Of a DNA stretch of 64,000 nt, positions 23,901 through 30,951 are shown in pieces (within the stretch, counting starts at the first letter, position 1; each line of letters begins with the position of its first letter). The notes under the pieces were generated by a model, which was not told where the DNA came from, did no database searches, and worked only from the letters and a program-made list of their open reading frames with translations. The translations under genes and the position numbers were made by a program. Origin of the DNA: Phycisphaeraceae bacterium (GTDB lineage Bacteria > Planctomycetota > Phycisphaerae > Phycisphaerales > UBA1924); NCBI GenBank assembly GCA_019636615.1, contig JAHBXF010000001.1, positions 434,001-498,000 on the forward strand, written 5' to 3'.

Positions 23901-24479
23901 GAAGGTTCAAGCACAAGTTCTGATAATTGCAATTATTTATCAGAACTTGCCGCCTACCACCCCTTTCCCCACGACCCCCACGACCCCCCACGCCACCCCC
24001 ACCCCGCGGGCTTCTGGGCCTTCCCGGCTGGCCTGCCCGCGTGAAGAAGGCGTGCAGCCCGGGTGAAGACGGAGCGTGGGCGCACGATGGGCCACCTGTA
24101 GGGAATATGCCACATGAACGGGCGGCGGGCCACACAAAGTGGCCGGAATCGGCGCAGCAGGCCGAAAACCACCTGTTTTCGGGTGAAGATGGGGGGAATG
24201 GGGCGGCATTCGGCTGAAGAGCAGCGGCAATCGGAAGAGAGCCGGTGTTGGTGCGTTGGGGTAATGCGGGCGCGGGGTAAGAGGGCTGGGGGCATCGAAG
24301 TCGTCGCAGAGCCTCCGACTTCGATGGCACGGGAGAAGCGGCGGGGAGAGCGGTGGCGGGCGTGTTTATGCGACCGTGAGATGGCGACGCAAAACCCCGC
24401 CAGCGCATCGAAATCGGAGGAACCGCCTCCGGCACGAGGAGACGAGATCGTTCGCCCGTGCACTGCCTTTCGATCCGCC
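23901..24479. repeat. conserved structured non-coding block, copy 1
   Basis: Nearly identical (about 99%, one 15-base indel) to 26757-27322, while the adjoining genes differ by 12-15%. It begins with the palindrome at 23914-23949. Inside is an 11-bp inverted repeat CATCGAAGTCG / CGACTTCGATG (24293-24326) and a GGAGG-AACCG-CCTCC hairpin near 24420. Frames on both strands are Pro/Arg/Ser-rich and look like shadows. It ends at CGATCCGCC, where RAYT element 2 begins. Confidence 0.65.
23914..23949. promoter_or_regulatory. 13-bp inverted repeat upstream of the copy-1 FGE-like gene
   Basis: CAAGTTCTGATAA and TTATCAGAACTTG are perfect arms around a 10-base AT-rich loop, 54-89 bases upstream of the start at 23860. 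AT-rich for this genome. It could be an operator or part of a promoter region; identical in copy 2. Confidence 0.5.
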
Positions 24480-24520
24480 GGCGGGTGGCATCGATCGCTT
24501 CAGATTGAGAACTCGTGCCA

Positions 24521-24547
24521 CCGATCGCCGGTTCCTCCGGCGATCGG
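24521..24547. repeat. REP palindrome, left of RAYT 2
   Basis: CCGATCGCCGG-TTCCT-CCGGCGATCGG, perfect 11-bp arms; the intact version of the REP that the IS broke in copy 1. Confidence 0.85.
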
Positions 24548-24577
24548 TGCCCTGACACCTTGCAGCCGCACCACCGC

Positions 24578-25212
24578 TCACCTCCACCACCCTTTCCAGG
24601 ATTCCCACCCATTGCCCGGAGGCGCATCGCACTCGATCAACGGGTCATGCCCCGGTTCGCCCGAACTACGAGCCCACCACCTCGCGCTCGAGAACTCCCA
24701 GTCGGTCGGAGATTGGCACAGGCCGCGTTCGACCGGGTTGTGATGGATGTATCGAATCTCGTGCATCAACTCGTCTGTGTCTCGCACGCACCGATCAAAG
24801 CCCCCGCCTTTCTGCCAAAAGCGCGGCCTGCCCGCGGCGTGCTGTGAGATGTCGGCGAGTATCCGCGCATCGATCTCTTTCCAACGAGCAATGACGCGCT
24901 GGGCCACCGACTTCTTGATGAACCAAAGCACCCTGACTGTCAGATCGGCACGAGCATCATTCGGGGGCCCGGGCGGGCTCAAAAGAAGGTGAACATGCTC
25001 GGGCATGACGACCCAGGCAAAGAGTTGTATACCCCAGCGCTCACGAGCACGATGCAACTGTTGACGAAGAGATGAGCAATCAGCGGATTTGACAGAAGCG
25101 GCAAGCGACGCTCGCAAGAGAACGTGAGATAACGCACCTTGCCAAAGGCCGCGGTACGGATCAGTCGCTTGCGGCGTGGCGGCTTCACGCATCCATAGTA
25201 AAGCCGTGCCAT
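24578..25212 (-). pseudogene. RAYT transposase copy 2, frameshifted
   Basis: Same gene as 21891-22523. One T is missing in the run at about 25060 (CTGTTGACG here, CTGTTTGACG in copy 1), so the N-terminal ~50 residues (to IAHLFV) and the rest (QLHRARERWG onward) are in different frames. HUH and Tyr motifs remain in the downstream part. Probably inactive on its own. Confidence 0.85.
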
Positions 25213-25220
25213 CGGGCCGG

Positions 25221-25655
25221 CTACTCACCGATCGCCGGGAGAACCGGCGATCGGTGGCACGTACTCACACCATGAAACGTTCGTTGCCACCCGCCGGCGA
25301 CGAACACCGCGAGACTCGCGATTCCCGAAGGATCACCGATAATCGTGACTTTCCCAATGTTCACTGATGGCGCCGAACTTACAGCGTCACACTCGTAGAT
25401 GCGGAGTACCCAGTCACGCGGTGTACCCCCGCTGTCCCATCCGCTCCACGAGCCGAGGTCGATCGTGAAGTCGGCGACGTTCGAGCCGTTCGCAATCGCC
25501 TTGCACATGAGAATCTGGCTGCCCCCGCCGCCGAGAAGAACTCGCTCGACCGCGACCGGTCCGGACTGGCCACCCGGGCAGCTCGAGCACTGCGCCCAGG
25601 CAACACCGCTCAGCCCCAGGATGCTCGATACGACCCCGATCTTGAATCCACGCAT
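25221..25655 (-). pseudogene. truncated small secreted protein (unit 2)
   Basis: ATG 25655 with AAGGAGG upstream. Signal peptide MRGFKIGVVSSILGLSGVAWA, then QCSSCPGGQSG and a beta-rich body (VADFTIDLGSWSGWD, WVLRIYECDAV). After SLAVFVAGG the frame runs into the RAYT element terminal repeat and stops inside the element at 25221. It shares the start and the Cys pair with the unit 1 fragment but differs strongly in the body. The start overlaps the upstream FGE-like gene by 46 bases. Confidence 0.75.
25228..25254. repeat. REP palindrome, right of RAYT 2
   Basis: CCGATCGCCGG-GAGAA-CCGGCGATCGG, identical to the REP at 22539-22565. Confidence 0.85.
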
Positions 25656-26716
25656 GACGACGGCCTCCTTCGGCGCGCGCACAGGAGACCAAGAAACACA
25701 CCCGCCGGTGCGCACGTTGATGCGGCGGGGACAACAGTTGCAACCCTGAATCCAAACTCGTACGTTGGGATATGAGGATACTCACCACCCCATTCCGAAA
25801 TCCGGTCCCTAATTTCCGCCGAAAAGGCATTCTGGCCCCAATGTGATCCGTCAAACACTCTAAAGCGTTCGCCGGTGGCAAATGTCCGCACGCTTTCCGT
25901 CCACTCCGTCGTCCCCCCCGCCATGTCGTACAGGCCCCAGGGGGAGGTAGTTGCGTATGAGCCCAGCGGAATCGCGAACGGGCTGGGGGTCGTGAACCCC
26001 GCATTCGCTTCGCCGACTCCCCCCATCGACGGCGGCGGACCGTACACATACGGCGTATCGCTCCCGTTGCTGTATTGCCACCAGCCGCCGGTGCTGCCAT
26101 CGCTGTTCATCTTGTTCGGGTCGTAGTGCGCGGCCTTCAGCCACTCGTCCCACGTCGGTATCCAGTAGCGTGCCTCCGGGTGCCGCGCCAACTGGTCCGT
26201 GAAGATCCCACCGTTGAAGCCGAAGGTGCTCACATCGTACGCGCCGTTCATAAACGCGCTACGGTCGGTGCCCTTGTCGTTGTGCAGCCAGTTGCAGTAC
26301 ATCGCCGCCATGCGCCAAGAAATGTCGCCGACAGGGCGCATGTCATTTCCAGTGGGCACGGTCCAACGCAGGCCGCCCGGCGTGTTCGGTGTTGTGGGCG
26401 CGGCGCCCCAGAAGTCCGGCGGCCGAAGGTGCGGCAAGAACCCATCCGAGCGGTCGTAGGCCGCGTTGAAAAACTCGACCCACTGCGAAGTGGTGACCTC
26501 AAACTTGCCCAGGCGGTACTCGTAGTCCACCCCGCCCCGCCCGTTCACGAAGTCGGAGGGGAAGATCGACTGGTACGGCGCATTGCCGGCATGCGTGATG
26601 GTGATGAACTCGATGCCGCTGGGGTCGTTCTGCGCGACAGCGCACGGGGCGATGAGGGCCAGAGAGGCGAGGGTTACGCCCCCCCTAATCAAGTATCGAA
26701 TGTGCTGCGAGATCAT
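25610..26716 (-). CDS. secreted formylglycine-enzyme-like (SUMF1-type) protein with PEP-CTERM-like tail, copy 2
   Basis: About 368 aa. ATG 26716 with AAGGA-like signal; signal peptide VTLASLALIAPCAVAQ. Same domain path as copy 1: VDYEYRLGKFEVTTSQWVEF, ISWRMAAMYCNWL, YWIPTWDEWLKAAHYDP, GLYDMAGGTTEWTESVR. Differences from copy 1 include a three-residue insert in YVYGPPPSMGGVGEANAG and the region after TESVR. It ends with VPAASTCAPAGVFLGLLCARRRR and an extension that overlaps the next gene. Whether either copy binds copper like a true formylglycine enzyme cannot be seen. Confidence 0.85.
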   Translation of the reverse strand: MISQHIRYLIRGGVTLASLALIAPCAVAQNDPSGIEFITITHAGNAPYQSIFPSDFVNGRGGVDYEYRLGKFEVTTSQWVEFFNAAYDRSDGFLPHLRPPDFWGAAPTTPNTPGGLRWTVPTGNDMRPVGDISWRMAAMYCNWLHNDKGTDRSAFMNGAYDVSTFGFNGGIFTDQLARHPEARYWIPTWDEWLKAAHYDPNKMNSDGSTGGWWQYSNGSDTPYVYGPPPSMGGVGEANAGFTTPSPFAIPLGSYATTSPWGLYDMAGGTTEWTESVRTFATGERFRVFDGSHWGQNAFSAEIRDRISEWGGEYPHIPTYEFGFRVATVVPAASTCAPAGVFLGLLCARRRRPSSCVDSRSGSYRASWG

Positions 26717-26756
26717 CGAGAGTTCCTTACGAATGCAGTCTACCGACAAACTATGC

Positions 26757-27322
26757 GAAGGTTCAAGCACAAGTTCTGATAATTGCAATTATTTATCAGA
26801 ACTTGCCGCCTACCACCCCTTTCCCCACGACCCCCACCCCCACCCCGCGGGCTTCTGGGCCCTCCCGTCTGGCCTGCCCGCGTGAAGAAGGCGTGCAGCC
26901 CGGGTGAAGACGGAGCGTGGGCGCACGATGGGCCACCTGTAGGGAATATGCCACATGAACGGGCAGCGGGCCACACAAAGTGGCCGGAATCGGCGCAGCA
27001 GGCCGAAAACCACCTGTTTTCGGGTGAAGATGGGGGGAATGGGGCGGCATTCGGCTGAAGAGCAGCGGCAATCGGAAGAGAGCCGGTGTTGGTGCGTTGG
27101 GGTAATGCGGGCGCGGGGTAAGAGGGCTGGGGGCATCGAAGTCGTCGCAGAGCCTCCGACTTCGATGGCACGGGAGAAGCGGCGGGGAGAGCGGTGGCGG
27201 GCGTGTTTATGCGACCGTGAGATGGCGACGCAAAACCCCGCCAGCGCATCGAAATCGGAGGAACCGCCTCCGGCACGAGGAGACGAGATCGTTCGCCCGT
27301 GAACTGCCTTTCGATCCGCCGC
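26757..27322. repeat. conserved structured non-coding block, copy 2
   Basis: Second copy of 23901-24479. Identity starts abruptly at GAAGGTTCAAG and ends at CGATCCGCCG. The CATCGAAGTCG / CGACTTCGATG inverted repeat is at 27134-27167. Past 27322 the sequence is unrelated to copy 1. Confidence 0.65.
26770..26805. promoter_or_regulatory. 13-bp inverted repeat upstream of the copy-2 FGE-like gene
   Basis: Identical to 23914-23949 and at the same distance from the gene start (26716), so the position relative to the gene is kept in both units. Confidence 0.5.
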
Positions 27323-27397
27323 GCGAAGTGTGGCCCCGGGTGTTCGGCACTGCACGCGCCGAAGACGGCGGTGCAGTGGCACGGTGCGTGTATCGTG

Positions 27398-28474
27398 TCA
27401 CCCGCCCGTGCCTGCGCGCGTGCCCGTGGGGTCAGCGATGGAATCAACAAGGCCCGACAGCGGTTTGAGGATGCCCGAAGCCGCATCGGCGTTACCCGCC
27501 ATGACCACCACAAGACCTGAATGAGGGATCACCAGAAGAACGGCTCTTATCCCCGGCCGGTTGCAGCCATGGCTGAGGGTGCTCCGGGGGGTGATGTAGA
27601 GCCCGTGTGTGAACCGGCCGCGCGCCGCGCTGTAGACGAGTGCCGCGCTGGATTGTTTCCATGGGCCGCGCCGCAGACCTCTCGATACTTCCCAGGCGGC
27701 GACGAAGAGTTCCGCCAGCGCGGCAAGGCTCGTGCAGAGCCCAGAGGCCGCGAGGGCCGGCGTCCAGCGCAGCGGCATTGGGCGACTGTCGGGGTCGTGC
27801 TCGGCGCAGACATCATCGCCGAAGCGGTGGGCGCGGTCAAAGTCGCAGTTCTCGACTCCCAGCGGCCGGAAGATGAGTGTGTGCGCGAGCGCGGCAAATG
27901 GGGTGCCCGTCGCCCGCTCGATGGCCCATTGCAGCAACGCGTAGGTCGAGCCGCTGTAGGTCTGTGCGCCCTCGCGCACGAACTTGGGCGCGTACTGCGC
28001 GCCCAACCTTCCTGCGAGCATGTCATCGAGCGTGGGCTTGAGATCTGGCCCCACGTGGGCCGCGTGCCGGCACTCCAGGCCCGCCGTGTGTTGTATGAGC
28101 ATCCGGGGCGTGACGGCCTGGGCCCAGGCGGGCGCGGCGGGAACCACGCGGGCAAGATCAGGGCCCAGGGGTTCATCCAGATCCATCAGCCCCTGGTCGT
28201 GGGCCGCCAGTGCGACCAGCGCGGCCAAAGGTTTGGACAACGAACCTACGCGCCAGCGGGTGTCGCCGCGGATCACGGTGCCTTGCGCAGCATTCGCGTG
28301 ACCGTGGCTCCAGCACCTTGCCGCGCACCCGGGCGCGGCAACGCACACCTGTACCCCCGGCACCCGCAGCGCCGCTCGCTGCGAGGGGATGCGTCGTGCC
28401 GCGGCGTTGAGCACACGCCACGCTGCGATGCGCGGCAGCGCGCGGCAGACCATGTTAAAGAGTGACCCGGCCAT
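27398..28474 (-). CDS. serine hydrolase of the beta-lactamase/penicillin-binding family
   Basis: 358 aa from the ATG at 28474; a GTG at 28531 would add 19 residues. The class C beta-lactamase fold shows SxxK in RWRVGSLSKPLAAL, HTAGL in the usual place after the helical region (MLIQHTAGLECRH), and TYSGSTYALLQWAIE where YxN is expected (here the third residue is Gly, as in many esterase-like members). The C-terminal triad motif is not clear (RFTHGLYITPRS is a candidate). The N-terminus has a weak hydrophobic stretch, no clean signal peptide. Substrate unknown: esterase, D-aminopeptidase or amidase are all possible. Confidence 0.75.
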   Translation of the reverse strand: MAGSLFNMVCRALPRIAAWRVLNAAARRIPSQRAALRVPGVQVCVAAPGCAARCWSHGHANAAQGTVIRGDTRWRVGSLSKPLAALVALAAHDQGLMDLDEPLGPDLARVVPAAPAWAQAVTPRMLIQHTAGLECRHAAHVGPDLKPTLDDMLAGRLGAQYAPKFVREGAQTYSGSTYALLQWAIERATGTPFAALAHTLIFRPLGVENCDFDRAHRFGDDVCAEHDPDSRPMPLRWTPALAASGLCTSLAALAELFVAAWEVSRGLRRGPWKQSSAALVYSAARGRFTHGLYITPRSTLSHGCNRPGIRAVLLVIPHSGLVVVMAGNADAASGILKPLSGLVDSIADPTGTRAGTGG

Positions 28475-28553
28475 CACGCGGGGCGAACGCGCCACGGCTG
28501 TTCGCGCGGGAGTTGGCGGGCCGGGCAACACCGGTCAAGCCTAGCCCGGTGCC

Positions 28554-30134
28554 TTAGACCTCGGGCCGCATCATGGGGAAGAGGAGTACATCGCGGATGG
28601 TGCGCTGGTCGGTGAGGAGCATGACGAGGCGGTCGATGCCCAGGCCCATGCCGCCCGCGGGGGGCATGCCCACCTTGAGGGCCCGCACGAAGTCGTGATC
28701 GAAGGTGCGGAAGGTCTGCTCCTCGGCGTTTTTCTCGGCGCTGACGCCCTGCAACTGCTCGCGGAACTTGGCCTCCTGCACGTCGGGGTCGTTGAGTTCG
28801 GTATAGTGCGGCGCGACTTCCATGCCCGCGATGAAGAGGTCCGCGCGGTCGGCCAGGGTCGGGTCGTCGCGCTTGGGCCGGGTAAGCGGGCTGATCGCGG
28901 CGGGGTAATCCGTGATGAACGTGGGGCGAGAGGGGTCTACGAGCCTCTCGGCTTTTTCTTCGAAGAGTTCGTTGACCATGAGCCAGTGGTCCATCGTGTT
29001 CACGCGCGCTGCCAGGCCCGGGTGCAGGCGCAGCAGGGCATCGCGCACCTGCTGGGCATCGCGCATCGAGAAGCCCCACGCCTTCTCGAACAACTGCCCG
29101 TAGGTGACGCGGTCGAAGGGGCGCGAGTAGTTGATCGAGAGATCACCGAAGGGCAGGACAACCTCGGCGGGCGGCGCGTGACCCGCCGGCGCGGCACGCT
29201 CGCCGGCGACGAAGGCGGCGGCGTCGCGCACGATGCCCTCGGTGAGTTCCATCACGGTTTCGACATCGCCGAAGGCGTGGTAGGCCTCGAGCATGGTGAA
29301 CTCGGGGTTGTGCTGCTTGTCGAGCCCCTCGTTGCGGAAGTTGCGGTTGATCTCGAAGACGCGGGGCATGCCGCCGACAAGGAGGCGCTTGAGGTAGAGT
29401 TCCGGGGCGATGCGCATGAAGAGTTTGATATCCAGCGCGTTCATGTGCGTGACGAAGGGGCGGGCCGCCGCGCCGCCGGCGAGGGTCTGGAGCATCGGGG
29501 TTTCGACTTCCAGATAGCCGCGCTCTTCCATGAAGCGCCGCACGCGTGAGACGATGCGCGATCGCAGGCGTGCGGCCTGCATGGTTTCCGGGTTGGCCCA
29601 GAGGTCGACGTAACGCTGGCGGTATCGCAGTTCGACATCCTGCAGGCCAGAGTGCTTCTCGGGCGGGGGCACGAGGCACTTGGCGGCGGGCTTGAGGGCG
29701 CTGGCCCACACGGTGATCTCGCCGGTGCGGGTTTTCATCACGCGGCCGTGGGCGATGACGACGTCGCCCAGGTCGGTGCACTTGGCCAGGGCGAAGCCCT
29801 CGGGGGCGCAGTCTTTCTGGCTTACGGCGACCTGAAGATCGCCCTCGTGGTCGCGCAGGGTGAGCCAGAGGAGTTTGCCGTTGTCGCGCAGCAGCATGAC
29901 GCGACCGGCGAAGCGGACCAAGGCGCGCGGGTCTTCGCCGGCGGGGCCGCCCTCTTTGGCGGCCTTGGTGAGTTCGGCGGCGCGGGTGTCGGCCTCGTCG
30001 CTGTGGAGGTCGCGCACCTGCCGCGAGGTGAGGAGGCCGTCTTCGCGCAGGCCGTAGGGGTAGAGCCCCGCGGCTTCAACCTGGCCGCGGTTCTCGCGGC
30101 GCTGCGATTCGAGTTTGTGGTGTTCTTCGCTCAT
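28554..30134 (-). CDS. lysS: lysyl-tRNA synthetase, class II
   Basis: 526 aa (EC 6.1.1.6). N-terminal OB-fold anticodon domain (RALVRFAGRVMLLRDNGKLL), then class II motifs: motif 1 in FMEERGYLEVETPML, motif 2 FRNEGLDKQHNPEFTMLE, and motif 3 GGMGLGIDRLVMLLT. GMEVAPHYTELNDP is the lysine-pocket region. There is an extra Ala/Pro-rich loop after the FVAGERAA stretch. ATG at 30134. It charges tRNA-Lys in the cytoplasm. The next gene upstream on the strand is the Rrf2 regulator. Confidence 0.95.
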   Translation of the reverse strand: MSEEHHKLESQRRENRGQVEAAGLYPYGLREDGLLTSRQVRDLHSDEADTRAAELTKAAKEGGPAGEDPRALVRFAGRVMLLRDNGKLLWLTLRDHEGDLQVAVSQKDCAPEGFALAKCTDLGDVVIAHGRVMKTRTGEITVWASALKPAAKCLVPPPEKHSGLQDVELRYRQRYVDLWANPETMQAARLRSRIVSRVRRFMEERGYLEVETPMLQTLAGGAAARPFVTHMNALDIKLFMRIAPELYLKRLLVGGMPRVFEINRNFRNEGLDKQHNPEFTMLEAYHAFGDVETVMELTEGIVRDAAAFVAGERAAPAGHAPPAEVVLPFGDLSINYSRPFDRVTYGQLFEKAWGFSMRDAQQVRDALLRLHPGLAARVNTMDHWLMVNELFEEKAERLVDPSRPTFITDYPAAISPLTRPKRDDPTLADRADLFIAGMEVAPHYTELNDPDVQEAKFREQLQGVSAEKNAEEQTFRTFDHDFVRALKVGMPPAGGMGLGIDRLVMLLTDQRTIRDVLLFPMMRPEV

Positions 30135-30282
30135 ACATCGGGCATCCGGGCCCCATTGCGCGGCGCGCGGGGGGCGAGTGACGGGCGTGCGGGGTGTGGT
30201 GGCAAAGGTACACCGCGTGCGGGGCGAGCGCGGTGCGCGAACGGTGCTCCTCGCGACCGTGCGGGGCGGGGCGGGGCGTGCT

Positions 30283-30765
30283 TCAGAGTTTGGATTTTCG
30301 GCCCGAACCCATGCCGGTCATGGTGAGCCGCACGGTGGTGGCGGCGTCGCACAGGGGCTTGTTTGCGCCTTTGGGGTCGTTGACAAGGTCATGGAGGCTC
30401 ACGCAACTCATCGTCTCGATGAGGTCGCCGATGGCCTTGTCCATGGTGCGGTGGAGCGGGCAGAGATTGGTGCCGTGGTTGGGCAGGCCCAGCGGGCAGC
30501 GCTCGATGCGGTCGAGTTTGCCCACGGCCCGCAGGATATCAATGAGCGCGATGTCTTCGGGGGAGCGTGCGAGTTTGTACCCGCCACCCACCCCACGCCG
30601 ACCATTCACCAGACCCGCATCGGCGAGTTGCTGGAGCACTTTGGCGAGGTAGTTCGCGGGCACCTTGGTCATCTCGGCCAGGGTCGTTGCCGGCACAAGA
30701 TCATCGCGGTAGAGCGCGAGGCAAGCCATCGATCGCAGGGCGTATTCGGTCGTTTGCGGGAACAC
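30283..30765 (-). CDS. Rrf2-family transcriptional regulator
   Basis: 160 aa starting with GTG 30765. The winged helix reads TTEYALRSMACLALYRDD, TTLAEMTKVPANYLAKVLQQ, LVNGRRGVGGGYKLAR, the standard Rrf2 order. Three cysteines (CPLGLPNHGTNLCPLH and MSC) are placed like those of the iron-sulfur binding members IscR/NsrR, so a cluster is plausible. Next to it is a metal-transporting P-type ATPase on the same strand; regulation of that gene is only a guess. A short palindrome lies 7 bases before its start. Confidence 0.85.
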   Translation of the reverse strand: MFPQTTEYALRSMACLALYRDDLVPATTLAEMTKVPANYLAKVLQQLADAGLVNGRRGVGGGYKLARSPEDIALIDILRAVGKLDRIERCPLGLPNHGTNLCPLHRTMDKAIGDLIETMSCVSLHDLVNDPKGANKPLCDAATTVRLTMTGMGSGRKSKL

Positions 30766-30771
30766 AAAACT

Positions 30772-30785
30772 CCAATCCAGATTGG
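30772..30785. promoter_or_regulatory. candidate operator of the Rrf2 regulator
   Basis: CCAATC-CA-GATTGG, perfect 6-bp arms, AT-rich for the region, 7 bases upstream of the GTG start; suggests autoregulation. Confidence 0.45.
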
Positions 30786-30951
30786 TTTGATCGGGCCCTC
30801 ACGCCACGGGGCGCCGCGGCGTGTCGATCAGAACCTCTGCTCATAACCCCGGGTATGCCACTCGACTTCTTGGCCATGAAGTCAGATAGCATACGCCGCC
30901 AGAGACGGTGACGACTGGCCGCACGCAAGTTTGGACTACCACACCCCATAC

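Larger units (their letters stand above)
24480..25295 (-). mobile_element. REP/RAYT element 2 (uninterrupted)
   Basis: 816 bp between the same 11-bp terminal inverted repeats GGCGGGTGGCA (24480-24490) and TGCCACCCGCC (25285-25295). REP palindromes at 24521-24547 and 25228-25254. About eight substitutions and two indels separate it from copy 1 with the IS removed. It preserves the empty target site of the IS at 24515-24531. It has cut the small secreted protein gene of unit 2. Confidence 0.82.

Noticed and set aside
23884-24627. Long minus-strand frames in the conserved block, also at 26740-27513
   Set aside because: Several overlapping frames survive in both copies only because the DNA is nearly identical; Pro/Arg/Ser-rich, no motif, and they reach into unrelated flanking sequence.
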